Origin: CAJVXI01 sp036444215
GTDB lineage: Bacteria; Patescibacteriota; Minisyncoccia; UBA6257; UBA9933
DNA: 39,946 nucleotides
Assembly (NCBI GenBank): GCA_036444215.1
Contig: JAZGAA010000020.1
Location: 1 to 39,946 of the forward strand
Reading direction: 5' to 3'
The notes under the pieces were generated by a model. It was not told where the DNA came from. It saw nothing but the letters and a program-made list of their open reading frames with translations, and did not search any database. How positions within the stretch are numbered: the stretch's first letter is position 1; every line of letters begins with the position of its first letter. Made by a program: the position numbers and the translations under genes. Shown here piece after piece: positions 16,701 through 24,792 of this stretch.

Positions 16701-18020
16701 AAATATTATTTGGCCAATTATTAAAAATAAAATTGCCGAAGGCAATGTAATAATTGAAGTGTCAGGATTAAAGTTATTTGTGGCTATTAAAACAATAAAC
16801 CCAAGCAAGCCGCCGATCATACTAAGAAAAACTGCATTATTTTTTATTTTCCAGAAAAACGAAGCAATAATTGATGGAGATATTGCTAATGTCAAACTTA
16901 GTATTCCGAATAGAATAGTAATAATATTAGTAAATAGTATCGCAGTTAACGCAGAAATCGCGGCTAAAATAATAATAGATATACGCAAAATTTTTGCCAT
17001 TTTTTCTTCTGATAATGCCTTTTTTCTATGAATAAAATCTTTAGATATACTTGATGAAAGATAGAATAATTCTGTATCAATAGTTGACATTATTGCAGCT
17101 AAAAGAACAATAATTGAAAGACCGAGCAGTTGAGTTGGAATCAAGTAAAACATTCCATAATAGAGGGCTTCACTTGGATTAATATCCGGAAAATTATTTT
17201 TAGCAGCTATTCCGATAATAGTTAAAACAATTCCAAAAATTAAAAATAAAGCAGCGGAAAGAAAAGAAGCGTTTCTTATCGTTTTAACGTCTTTTGCAGC
17301 AAAAATTCTTTGCCAAATATCACCTGCGCCAAATACTATAAAAATTCCTATAATTAAAAATATAAATATTAAAGGTCCGCCAATAGAAGTAATATTTATT
17401 TGCTCTGGCGTATATGTTCCTATATTTATAGTTGAAAGGATAAAAATAAAAACAAAAAACATAATTATGAATTGTAGAAAATCCGTTTTAATTACAGCTT
17501 TAAATCCGCCTAAAACAAGATATATAAGTGTTCCTAATCCCATAACTAAAACTGCTGTTGAGTATTTAATTCCAAGTAATGGCGAAAATAAACTTCCGGC
17601 CGCAATAAATTGACCTACAAGTAAAGCATAAAATGCTATAAACAAAATAATCGCAGACAAAATTCCATTTTTATAGTCAAATTTTGTAAAGAAGTAATCA
17701 GATAGCGTAAGGAAATTGTTTTTATCAGCAATGATTTTAATTTTTTTAGCAGCAAATCCTAAACAAACTAATCCTAAAGCAGCGCCAACCCAATACCAAG
17801 CTGCTGCCAAACCCAATTCATAAGCCAAAGCCGCTTGAGTAACTAATACCATGCCTCCTACAACTGCTAAAATAGAAGCAGTAGTTTGTAATAGTTTAAT
17901 TTTTCTTCCGGCAATTAAGTATTCTTGTACAGTTTCTTTTCTTCTAACCCAAAAACCAATAGCAAAAACTATTACAAAGTAAAGCGCAATTAACAAAATA
18001 TTACTTGTTGATAATTCCAT
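16677..18020 (-). CDS. Sodium/solute symporter family protein
   Basis: The protein is about 447 residues from the ATG at 18020 and has 12-13 transmembrane helices in the SSS (solute:sodium symporter) pattern. It starts MELSTSNILLIALYFVIVFAIGFW and has VRRKETVQEYLIAGRKI after TM1, the TM2-3 segment VVGGMVLVTQAALAYELGLAAAWYW, and GDIWQRIFAAKD. These match the SSS family that includes PutP and PanF. The substrate cannot be read. The longer frame to 18056 starts at a TTG that forms part of the promoter, so it is rejected. Its promoter contains a perfect inverted repeat, a candidate operator. Confidence 0.85.
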   Translation of the reverse strand: MELSTSNILLIALYFVIVFAIGFWVRRKETVQEYLIAGRKIKLLQTTASILAVVGGMVLVTQAALAYELGLAAAWYWVGAALGLVCLGFAAKKIKIIADKNNFLTLSDYFFTKFDYKNGILSAIILFIAFYALLVGQFIAAGSLFSPLLGIKYSTAVLVMGLGTLIYLVLGGFKAVIKTDFLQFIIMFFVFIFILSTINIGTYTPEQINITSIGGPLIFIFLIIGIFIVFGAGDIWQRIFAAKDVKTIRNASFLSAALFLIFGIVLTIIGIAAKNNFPDINPSEALYYGMFYLIPTQLLGLSIIVLLAAIMSTIDTELFYLSSSISKDFIHRKKALSEEKMAKILRISIIILAAISALTAILFTNIITILFGILSLTLAISPSIIASFFWKIKNNAVFLSMIGGLLGFIVLIATNNFNPDTSIITLPSAILFLIIGQIIFKKQTAQI

Positions 18021-18027
18021 AAATATT

Positions 18028-18056
18028 ATTATACAGAAAATCTTTTCTGTAGCCAA
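18028..18056 (-). promoter_or_regulatory. Symporter promoter with internal operator-like inverted repeat
   Basis: On the minus strand TTGGCT (18056-18051), a 17-nt spacer and TATAAT (18033-18028) end 7 nt before the ATG, giving a leaderless mRNA. The inverted repeat ACAGAAAA-TC-TTTTCTGT (18033-18050) fills the spacer, as expected for a repressor site. Confidence 0.65.
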
Positions 18057-18081
18057 TAATAAAAAAATCTTTTAAAACACG

Positions 18082-18311
18082 AATAAATCTTTTCATAGCC
18101 AGCATGTTGGAGCGAAGTCACCCGCCCGCCATGACTTCGTCAAGGCGAAGTCGGGCGCGGTAAATTACCGAGTGAGGAGGAAAGAAGTAGGAAAATGTCG
18201 CTGTCTGAATCCCGAGTGTAGCGAGGTTGAGTTCGATATTTTCCGTTACTTCTGACGACGAACGAGGATAATTTATCTGAGTGGAAACCGCTGGCGAGAA
18301 AAGATTTATGA
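18082..18311. repeat. About 230-bp imperfect inverted-repeat element
   Basis: This non-coding stretch has complementary ends: left AAATCTTTTCATAGCCAGC (from 18085) and right GCTGGCGAGAAAAGATTT (from 18290). Further in, GGTAAATTA...AGAAGTAGGAAAATGTCG (18159-18200) pairs with CGATATTTTCCGTTACTTCT...TAATTTATC (18234-18277). An internal hairpin, GACTTCG-TCAAGG-CGAAGTC, branches from the left arm. It is more GC-rich than its surroundings. No ORF is evident. It could be a structured RNA or a MITE-like element. It lies between hppA and the symporter gene, both on the minus strand. Confidence 0.7.
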
Positions 18312-18329
18312 GTGAAAAGATTTTCCCCC

Positions 18330-20336
18330 TTATTTCAGAAATTTTACAATCAACAAGGCAACAATATTAATAACCTTGATTAACGGGTTGATAGCCGGAC
18401 CGGCCGTGTCTTTGTAGGGGTCGCCAACAGTGTCACCGGTTATTGCTGCTTTATGTGTTTCCGAACCCTTTCCGCCAAATTCACCATCCTCAATAAGTTT
18501 CTTGGCATTATCCCAGGCCGCACCTCCAGTAGTCATTGAAATTGCCATAAACAAGCCGGAAATAATAGAACCAATTAAGAATCCTCCTAATGCCTTGGCA
18601 CCTAATAAAAATCCAACTAAAAGAACCGAAATCACCGGAATCAAAGCCGGAATAATCATTTCTTTGATAGCGGCCTTAGTAACAATATCAACAGCTCGGC
18701 CGTAATCCGGCTTAGCTTTACGCTCCATAATACCCGGAATTTCTCTGAATTGTCGGCGCACTTCTTCAACAACCGAGCCGGCGGTCTTGCCAACTGCCCG
18801 CATTGCCATTGAGCTGAAGAGATAAGGAATAGCCGCGCCTAAGAATAATCCAGCAATAACGTAAGGGTCTTGAAGTTCAAATCTAATATCTTTGACAAAT
18901 CCTGCTAATTCCTCAGTATAGCCGGCAAACAAAACTAAAGCAGCTAAACCAGCTGAAGCAATAGCATAGCCCTTTGTAACGGCTTTAGTTGTGTTACCAA
19001 CCGAATCAAGAGCATCAGTAATTTTCCGGACTTCCTTTGGCTGATTAGTCATTTCCGCAATACCACCGGCGTTGTCAGTAATCGGTCCAAAAGAATCAAT
19101 GGCAATTATTACGCCGGCAACCGAAAGCATAGCAACGGCAGCAACAGCAATTCCGTAAATTCCAGCCAAACTAAAACTCGCTAAAACTCCGGCAATAATT
19201 AAGACAATCGGCAAGCCAGTTGATTCCATTCCAACGGCTAATCCCATAATAATATTAGTGCCGTGGCCGGAACGTGATGCTTCAGCAATTGATTTAACCG
19301 GTCTAAATCTTTTTGCTGTGTAATAATCGGTAATAATTACCATTAAAGCCGTAATTAGTAAACCAATTAAAGCGCAAAGATAAATATTTAAGTAATTATC
19401 AGAAAAATATAATTTAGTTGCCGGATAAAATAAAATTGCTGAAATTATTAATGAAGCAAATAATCCTTTATAAAGAGCTGACATAATACCTGCCCCGTAG
19501 CGAGCTTGCTCTGCTTCGGGGTCCTGTTTTTTTCCTAATCGAACAAACAGAGTGCCAATTACCGAAGCTACAATTGCCAAACCAGCCAGAGCTAATGGAA
19601 AACTAATGCCGCCAACGCCAATTGTCATGGAGCCGAGCAGGATTGCGGCAGTTAATGTAACAGCATAAGTTTCAAAAAGGTCAGCTGCCATACCAGCGCA
19701 GTCGCCGACATTATCACCGACGTTGTCAGCAATTACCGCTGGATTTCTCGGGTCGTCTTCAGGAATACCGGCTTCTACTTTGCCTACTAAGTCAGCGCCT
19801 ACGTCAGCGGCTTTGGTGAAAATACCTCCGCCTAACCTGGCAAAAATCGAAATTAAACTGGCGCCAAAACTTAAACTTATTAAAACTTTTATGTCATTGG
19901 TCAAAAAATAAAAACCAGCTACCGCCAATAAAGCTAAGGCAACTACTAAAAATCCGGTTACTGAACCTGCTTTGAAAGCTAATAAGAGAGCTGGCAATAG
20001 TCCTTTTTTAGCTGCCTCCGTGGTTTTGGCGTTAGAACGGACAGCAACATTCATTCCAATATAGCCGGCTAAAGCTGAAGCAGCTGCTCCAACTATAAAA
20101 CCAATTGCTGATAAGGTCCCAAGAAAAATATAAATAATAATAAAAAGTATTGCAGCTACAATAGCAACACTGCGATATTGTCGGTTAAGATAAGCCGAAG
20201 AGCCGGTCTGAATGGCTTTAGAAATTTCTGCCATTTCTGAACTGCCGGCCGACTGTTTTTTGAGCCAGAAAATTAAATATAAACTGTATAAAATTGCGAT
20301 GCCGACCGGAACTAATGTGAGAGAGTAAATATTCAT
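18330..20336 (-). CDS. hppA: Membrane-bound proton-pumping pyrophosphatase, K+-independent type
   Basis: The 668-residue, about 16-TM enzyme couples pyrophosphate hydrolysis to proton transport. The pyrophosphate site is clear: DVGADLVGKVEAGIPEDDPRNPAVIADNVGDNVGD (cut here into its known blocks) and FETY. The C-terminal half has ITDNAGGIAEM and GDTVGDPYKDTAGPAINPLIK. GNTTKAVTKGYAIASAG carries Lys where K+-dependent enzymes have Ala, which predicts a K+-independent proton pump and not a Na+ pump. It starts 2 nt after the nusA stop. It probably lets the cell use PPi to energise the membrane. Confidence 0.96.
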   Translation of the reverse strand: MNIYSLTLVPVGIAILYSLYLIFWLKKQSAGSSEMAEISKAIQTGSSAYLNRQYRSVAIVAAILFIIIYIFLGTLSAIGFIVGAAASALAGYIGMNVAVRSNAKTTEAAKKGLLPALLLAFKAGSVTGFLVVALALLAVAGFYFLTNDIKVLISLSFGASLISIFARLGGGIFTKAADVGADLVGKVEAGIPEDDPRNPAVIADNVGDNVGDCAGMAADLFETYAVTLTAAILLGSMTIGVGGISFPLALAGLAIVASVIGTLFVRLGKKQDPEAEQARYGAGIMSALYKGLFASLIISAILFYPATKLYFSDNYLNIYLCALIGLLITALMVIITDYYTAKRFRPVKSIAEASRSGHGTNIIMGLAVGMESTGLPIVLIIAGVLASFSLAGIYGIAVAAVAMLSVAGVIIAIDSFGPITDNAGGIAEMTNQPKEVRKITDALDSVGNTTKAVTKGYAIASAGLAALVLFAGYTEELAGFVKDIRFELQDPYVIAGLFLGAAIPYLFSSMAMRAVGKTAGSVVEEVRRQFREIPGIMERKAKPDYGRAVDIVTKAAIKEMIIPALIPVISVLLVGFLLGAKALGGFLIGSIISGLFMAISMTTGGAAWDNAKKLIEDGEFGGKGSETHKAAITGDTVGDPYKDTAGPAINPLIKVINIVALLIVKFLK

Positions 20337-20338
20337 AT

Positions 20339-21532
20339 TTATTCTTCTTCTGTTTTTGTTTTTTCAACATCAGCTATTCCGCCTTCGTGGGTTTCTTCTG
20401 GTCGCGATTGAGAACGAACATCAATTTTCCAGCCGGTGAGTTTGGCTGCCAACCGAACATTTTGTCCGCCTTTACCAATTGCCAAACTTAGCTGGTCTTC
20501 CGGCACCAATGCTTTAGCTTCCCGGCGCGGCAGAATTTCCACTACTTTTACTTTTGCCGGCGAAAGGGAAGCAGCAATAAATTTTTCCGGGTCATCTGAC
20601 CATTCAATAATATCAATTTTTTCAATGCCGAGTTCATTGGTTACTGACATTACTCTGGTGCCTCTTTGTCCGACGCAGGAGCCAACCGGGTCAACTCCTT
20701 CTATTTCAGAAGCCACGGCAATTTTTGTCCGGCTACCGGCTTCCCGGGCAATAGCTTTGATTTTTACCGATTCATCCTGGATTTCCGGCACTTCCATTTC
20801 AAAAAGCTTGCTGACAAATTTTGGATGAGAACGGGAAAGAATTATCCCCGGCAATCTGGCAGTTTCTTCTTGGAGAGCCAAGAGATAAAAGCGTAACCTT
20901 TCGTTGATTCGGTAATGTTCGCCGGGAATAGTTTCATTATAAAACATAATGCCAACAGCGCGTCCCAGATCAATGTAGGCGTTACCGCGTTCAACCCGCT
21001 GGACAACGCCGCTAACAATTTCTCCCTCTTTATCAGCGTATTCTTTTTTAATTGACTCTCTTTCAGCCTCTCTGATTTTTTGAAGGATTACTTGTTTAGC
21101 TGCTTGAGCGGCAATTCTTCCGAACTCCTTATGTTCTTCCAAAGAAAATTCTAATTCTTCGCCAAGTTTAGCATCTTTTTTTATTTTTTTCGCTTCTTCA
21201 ATTAAAATATGACGGTCAGGATTATAGCGCGGAAGGCGTTCTTCGCCTTCGTTCACTGGTTTACTTTCCTCCTTGCCCGCCAAAGCTTCAGTGTCGGCGG
21301 GTTCTTTTATTTCCACCGTACTTTCATTAACCACAGTTTTTATTTTTTTAAATTCTAAATCACCGGTTTTTAAATCCAGTTTTACCCTGATAACTTCTCC
21401 TTTTTTCCCATATTCTTTTTTATAGGCAGCGGCAATTGAGTCCTCAATTACTTTTAAAACTTCTTCCGGTTTAATGCTTTTTTCATCGGCAATTTGCTCC
21501 ACTGCCCTGTTGAGATTTTTTAAGTCCATCAT
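20339..21532 (-). CDS. nusA: Transcription termination/antitermination protein NusA
   Basis: From the ATG at 21532 (MMDLKNLNRAVEQIADEK) the protein is 397 residues. It has the N-terminal RNA-polymerase-binding domain, an S1 domain (IVSGVVQRVERGNAYIDLG), and two KH domains with GSCVGQRGTRV and AIGKGGQNVRLAAKLTGW (GKGG at about 353-356). This matches NusA without C-terminal acidic repeats. A short insert (EPADTEALAGKEESKP, about residues 80-95) is encoded by a palindromic repeat. The longer frame to a TTG at 21568 runs through a terminator and is rejected. It lies 80 nt downstream of pnp and 2 nt upstream of hppA. Confidence 0.96.
   Translation of the reverse strand: MMDLKNLNRAVEQIADEKSIKPEEVLKVIEDSIAAAYKKEYGKKGEVIRVKLDLKTGDLEFKKIKTVVNESTVEIKEPADTEALAGKEESKPVNEGEERLPRYNPDRHILIEEAKKIKKDAKLGEELEFSLEEHKEFGRIAAQAAKQVILQKIREAERESIKKEYADKEGEIVSGVVQRVERGNAYIDLGRAVGIMFYNETIPGEHYRINERLRFYLLALQEETARLPGIILSRSHPKFVSKLFEMEVPEIQDESVKIKAIAREAGSRTKIAVASEIEGVDPVGSCVGQRGTRVMSVTNELGIEKIDIIEWSDDPEKFIAASLSPAKVKVVEILPRREAKALVPEDQLSLAIGKGGQNVRLAAKLTGWKIDVRSQSRPEETHEGGIADVEKTKTEEE
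21271..21301. repeat. Palindromic repeat inserted in frame in nusA
   Basis: CCCGCC (21276-21281) and GGCGGG (21296-21301) flank a 14-nt loop. On the coding strand the right half reads GGCGGGCAAGG, an 11-mer also found in the xerC insert at 24920-24932. The encoded residues look like a linker absent from typical NusA. Confidence 0.6.
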
Positions 21533-21536
21533 AATT

Positions 21537-21563
21537 TTATAAAAGTCCGCTTTTTGGCGGACT
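21537..21563 (-). terminator. Terminator after pnp, in the nusA leader
   Basis: On the minus strand AGTCCGC-CAAAAA-GCGGACT is a perfect 7-bp stem followed by TTTATAAAA. It lies 50 nt after the pnp stop and just before the nusA ATG. It may end pnp transcripts or attenuate nusA. Confidence 0.7.
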
Positions 21564-21612
21564 CTCAATAATTCAATTATATAATTTTATTTAAATAAAA
21601 GTCAAGTATTTT

Positions 21613-23715
21613 TTATTCCTCCCTCACCGTTTTTAACGACAACCCAATTTTTCCGTTTTCAACTTTAATAATTTTTGCTTTTACTTTGTCGCCAAGTTTT
21701 ACTACGTCTTCCACTTTTTCTACAAAGCCATCTTTTAATTCTGAAACGTGAATCATCCCGTCTTTACCGCCTTCTAAATCAACAATCGCTCCGAAGTCAA
21801 GAATTTTTATTATTTCGCCTTCTATGGTTTCGCCAACCTGGAACTCGCGGGTCAGCGATTTAATATAGCGAATCGCTGAATCTACTTTTCCGCTGTCAAT
21901 TGCAGCAACAAAAACTCTGCCGCTTTCTTCAATATCAATTGTTTCTACTCCAGTATCCTGAATAATTTTATTAATCATTTTCCCGCCAGGACCTATAACC
22001 GCGCCGATTTGTTCAGGATTAATTTGAACAGACAATATAGTAGGTGCGTAAGCAGAAACCTGTTCTTTGGGCTTACTAATTGTTTTGTCCATAACTTCTA
22101 GAATTTCTAAGCGGGCTTTTTTAGCTTGCTGTAAAACTTCTTTCAGTACAGGCAGAGCAATACCGTCAATTTTCACATCCATTTGAATGGCAGTAATACC
22201 GTCTTTTGTGCCGGCAACCTTACAGTCCATATCGCCATAGTGATCTTCAGGCCCTTGGATGTCCGTTAGTATTTTATATTCCTGGTCCCCGATTATTAAC
22301 CCTATCGCAATTCCAGCCACTGGTTTTTTAATCGGCACTCCAGCATCCATTAATGATAAAGAAGTCGCACACACACTTGCCATTGAGGAAGAACCATTGG
22401 AAGATAAAATTTCTGAAACAACCCGAATTGTATATGGAAATTCTTCTTGCGAAGGAATAAGAAATCGGACTGCTTTTTCAGCTAAGGAACCGTGTCCTAT
22501 TTCTCTTCGGCCAGGTCCGCCTAATCGTTTTATTTCTCCTGTTGAATAAGGAGGGAAGTTATAATGAAGCATAAATCTGCGTTTTATAGTTGCCTCCATT
22601 GTTTCCATAAGTTGTTCAGATCCTGGAGCAGCTAATGTTGTAACCGCTAAGGCCTGTGTGCTGCCTCGAATAAAAAGTCCTGAACCATGAAGTCGTTTGA
22701 ATAATCCTATTTCAGCGTGGAGTTCGCGTACCTCATCAAGCTTACGGCCGTCTGGTCTTTTTTCAGATTCAATAACGTTTTTATGAATTAATTTGTCGGT
22801 TTCATCTTCAAATATAACGTCAACTGATTTAAGTTCGCTTTCAGGAATACCTTCTTGAATTAAATACTCTTTTAGAGATTGCTGTAATGCATCAATATTA
22901 TTTTGACGCTCTGTTTTATCGGCTGTATAAACCGAATCTTCTAATTTGTCTTTTAAGAAATTCTGTATTTTATTTTTAATCTCTTCGTTCGGTTCCGCTA
23001 ATGGAACTTCAATTTTTGGCTGGCCGATTTTTTTTATAATTTCTTTTTGAAAGGCAATTAGTTTTACAATCTCTTTTTGAGCTAAATCAAAATTTTCAAT
23101 TACCTCATCTTCATTTGATTCGTTTCCTGATAATTCAATCATGTTTATTTTTTCTTCTGTGCCAGCAACAAAAGCGTCAAATTTAGCTTCTAGCTCTTTA
23201 ACTTGAGAATTAGTAGGATTAATTACTGTTTCTCCGTTTGTGCCGCGTATAATTTTTACACCTGCAACAGGTCCATTCCACGGTATTTGCGATGTTGCCA
23301 AAGCTGTTGAGGCGGTAAGAAGAGAAATAAAGTCAGGGTCATTTTCATAATCATAAGAAAGAATTGTAATAACGATTTGGACATCTCTGCGTATTCGCTG
23401 GTTAAAAAGTGGCCGCAGGGTGCGGTCAATCATTCTGCCGGAAAGGACGGCTTCTTCTGATGGCCTGCCTTCGCGTCGGACAAATCTGCTGCCTATAATT
23501 TTTCCAGCAGCGTAGAACTTTTCTTCATAATCAACAACTAAAGGAAAGTAATCGGAATCTTTATCTTTTTTCCCTATTACTGCCGTTACCAAAACAGTTG
23601 TGTCGCCATATTGCCCAATAATTGCCGCGTTAGCTTGCCCGGCAATTTTAGAAACTTCCATTCGCAGCGGTTTTCCAGCAAAATCCATTTTAAATTCTTG
23701 TTTGTTTAAATCCAT
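21613..23715 (-). CDS. pnp: Polyribonucleotide nucleotidyltransferase (PNPase)
   Basis: The 700-residue enzyme degrades RNA 3'-5' phosphorolytically. It has two RNase PH domains (first: GQYGDTTVLVTAV; second: GLFIRGSTQALAVTTLAAPGS, with YNFPPYSTGE, GRREIGHGSLAE and SEILSSNGSSSMASVC), a KH domain (IGAVIGPGGKMINKI) and a C-terminal S1 domain (GETIEGEIIKILDFGAIVDL). The ATG at 23715 (MDLNKQEFKM) is preferred over a GTG at 23733. It lies downstream of rpsO and the NYN gene, an rpsO-pnp linkage common in bacteria. Confidence 0.97.
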   Translation of the reverse strand: MDLNKQEFKMDFAGKPLRMEVSKIAGQANAAIIGQYGDTTVLVTAVIGKKDKDSDYFPLVVDYEEKFYAAGKIIGSRFVRREGRPSEEAVLSGRMIDRTLRPLFNQRIRRDVQIVITILSYDYENDPDFISLLTASTALATSQIPWNGPVAGVKIIRGTNGETVINPTNSQVKELEAKFDAFVAGTEEKINMIELSGNESNEDEVIENFDLAQKEIVKLIAFQKEIIKKIGQPKIEVPLAEPNEEIKNKIQNFLKDKLEDSVYTADKTERQNNIDALQQSLKEYLIQEGIPESELKSVDVIFEDETDKLIHKNVIESEKRPDGRKLDEVRELHAEIGLFKRLHGSGLFIRGSTQALAVTTLAAPGSEQLMETMEATIKRRFMLHYNFPPYSTGEIKRLGGPGRREIGHGSLAEKAVRFLIPSQEEFPYTIRVVSEILSSNGSSSMASVCATSLSLMDAGVPIKKPVAGIAIGLIIGDQEYKILTDIQGPEDHYGDMDCKVAGTKDGITAIQMDVKIDGIALPVLKEVLQQAKKARLEILEVMDKTISKPKEQVSAYAPTILSVQINPEQIGAVIGPGGKMINKIIQDTGVETIDIEESGRVFVAAIDSGKVDSAIRYIKSLTREFQVGETIEGEIIKILDFGAIVDLEGGKDGMIHVSELKDGFVEKVEDVVKLGDKVKAKIIKVENGKIGLSLKTVREE

Positions 23716-23730
23716 ATCGCTTCGCTCACC

Positions 23731-23823
23731 CACGAAACTAACACGAAACTCTTACACGAAACTGGTACGAAACCTAAAAAGTTTAGTGTCGGTTTAGTGT
23801 GTTGTTTAGTGTCTGTTTAGTGG
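23731..23823. repeat. Tandem word repeats CACGAAACT x4 and GTTTAGTGT x4
   Basis: Four near-copies of CACGAAACT (23731, 23742, 23755, 23766) are followed by four near-copies of GTTTAGTGT (23781, 23792, 23804, 23815). The two words are near reverse complements, so the block can fold into a long imperfect hairpin. It fills the spacer between the NYN gene and pnp. Confidence 0.75.
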
Positions 23824-23824
23824 A

Positions 23825-24364
23825 TTACTTTTTAAGTAATACTTTTGGTTTTTTTTCTAAATCAATAAAAAAATCCGCTTTTTCCTTTAATTTAGCGGAA
23901 GCGCTGCGGCCAAATGCCGCGACTTCAATTTCTCTGCCCAATCCCCATTTAAGATATTCCACTAAAGGGATAAAATCGCCATCGCCTGTAACTAAAATAA
24001 TTACATCAAGAAAACTTGACATTCTAATGGCATCAACTGCCATTCCTACGTCCCAATCAGCTTTTTTAAGGCCGCCTGGAAAAATTTGCAAATCTTTTGT
24101 CCTTAATTCTACGCCAGCTTTTTCTAATGCCTCAAAAAAAGTGGTTTCACTTTTTTGTTTCGTTTGTTTTGGTCGTGCGGGAGTTTCAGCTAAAACAGCT
24201 TCGCTTTTAACCGTATAACCAATAACTCTTATTAATTTTCGGCCACCAACTAATTCCTTAATTAATTCCCGGTAATTCACTCTGGCGCCGTAAAGATTTT
24301 TAGCCGAATGATAAAGATTTTGGATATCAATAAAGATTCCTATTCGTTGATCTTTGTATTTCAT
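23825..24364 (-). CDS. NYN domain protein (LabA-like, putative RNase)
   Basis: The 179-residue protein has the PIN-like NYN fold found in LabA/DUF88 and related nucleases. Acidic active-site residues are Asp13 in GIFIDIQNLYH, the Asps in KADWDVGMAVDAI, and those in VTGDGDFIPLVEYL. A glycine-rich end (GREIEVAAFG) is typical. Its ATG overlaps the rpsO stop by 4 nt (ATGA), and pnp follows. RNA cleavage is likely from the family and the neighbours but not shown. Confidence 0.88.
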   Translation of the reverse strand: MKYKDQRIGIFIDIQNLYHSAKNLYGARVNYRELIKELVGGRKLIRVIGYTVKSEAVLAETPARPKQTKQKSETTFFEALEKAGVELRTKDLQIFPGGLKKADWDVGMAVDAIRMSSFLDVIILVTGDGDFIPLVEYLKWGLGREIEVAAFGRSASAKLKEKADFFIDLEKKPKVLLKK

Positions 24365-24636
24365 TTCTTTAATCCCAGTTTTCTTACCAGGGACGTATAA
24401 CTTTTCTTATTATTCTTAGACAAATAATCTAATAACCGCCTTCTTTTGCTAACCATCTTTAAAAGCCCGCGACGGGAGTGATTGTCTTTGGGATGAGTTT
24501 TTAGGTGACTGGTTAGTTCGGTGATTGATTTAGTCAAAAGAGCAATTTGGACTTCGGCTGAGCCAGTGTCAGCTTCGTGAAGTTTATATTCTTTTATAAG
24601 ATTTTGTTTTTTACGAGGTGTTAACATATTTTTCAT
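24361..24636 (-). CDS. rpsO: 30S ribosomal protein S15
   Basis: The 91-residue protein matches S15, which binds 16S rRNA early in 30S assembly. Motifs are HEADTGSAEVQIALLTKSITELTSHLKTHPKD (in blocks), NHSRRGLLKMVSKRRRLLDYL and SYTSLVRKLGLKK. Start could be ATG 24636 or ATG 24627 (MLTPRKKQ); the latter matches family length slightly better. It is the first gene of an rpsO-NYN-pnp cluster. Confidence 0.97.
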   Translation of the reverse strand: MKNMLTPRKKQNLIKEYKLHEADTGSAEVQIALLTKSITELTSHLKTHPKDNHSRRGLLKMVSKRRRLLDYLSKNNKKSYTSLVRKLGLKK

Positions 24637-24673
24637 ACTACTTTATCCCAAAATAAAAATCAAGCGAAAGAGA

Positions 24674-24774
24674 TTTTGCGACAGGATATTTTGCGACTGA
24701 TTATATCTGTTGCAAAATATCCGTGGTGCTTTTGCGACTAATTTATTAGTTGCAACAAGCATGATTTTACGACA
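24674..24774. promoter_or_regulatory. Four TTTTGCGAC words and two hairpins between rpsO and xerC
   Basis: TTTT(G/A)CGAC occurs at 24674, 24689, 24730 and 24765. Two copies pair with inverted partners. GGATATTTTGCGAC (24684-24697) pairs with GTTGCAAAATATCC (24709-24722) across 11 nt. GCTTTTGCGACTAA (24728-24741) pairs with TTAGTTGCAACAAGC (24746-24760). These may be regulatory or recombinase-binding sites. Confidence 0.55.
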
Positions 24775-24779
24775 TATTG

Positions 24780-24785
24780 TATAAT
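24780..24785 (+). promoter_or_regulatory. -10 box of leaderless xerC-like gene
   Basis: TATAAT lies 7 nt before the ATG at 24793, so a leaderless mRNA is predicted. No convincing -35 is seen. Confidence 0.5.
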
Positions 24786-24792
24786 AAACCCA

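Noticed and set aside
18082..18311. Complete insertion sequence
   Set aside because: There are paired ends, but no transposase ORF and no clear target-site duplication.
21533..21568. N-terminal extension of NusA to a TTG start
   Set aside because: The extension is the translation of a terminator hairpin; the ATG pair at 21532/21529 fits the family N-terminus.
23731..23823. CRISPR-like direct repeats
   Set aside because: The repeats are 9 nt with 1-4 nt gaps, far too short for a CRISPR array, and no cas gene is present.
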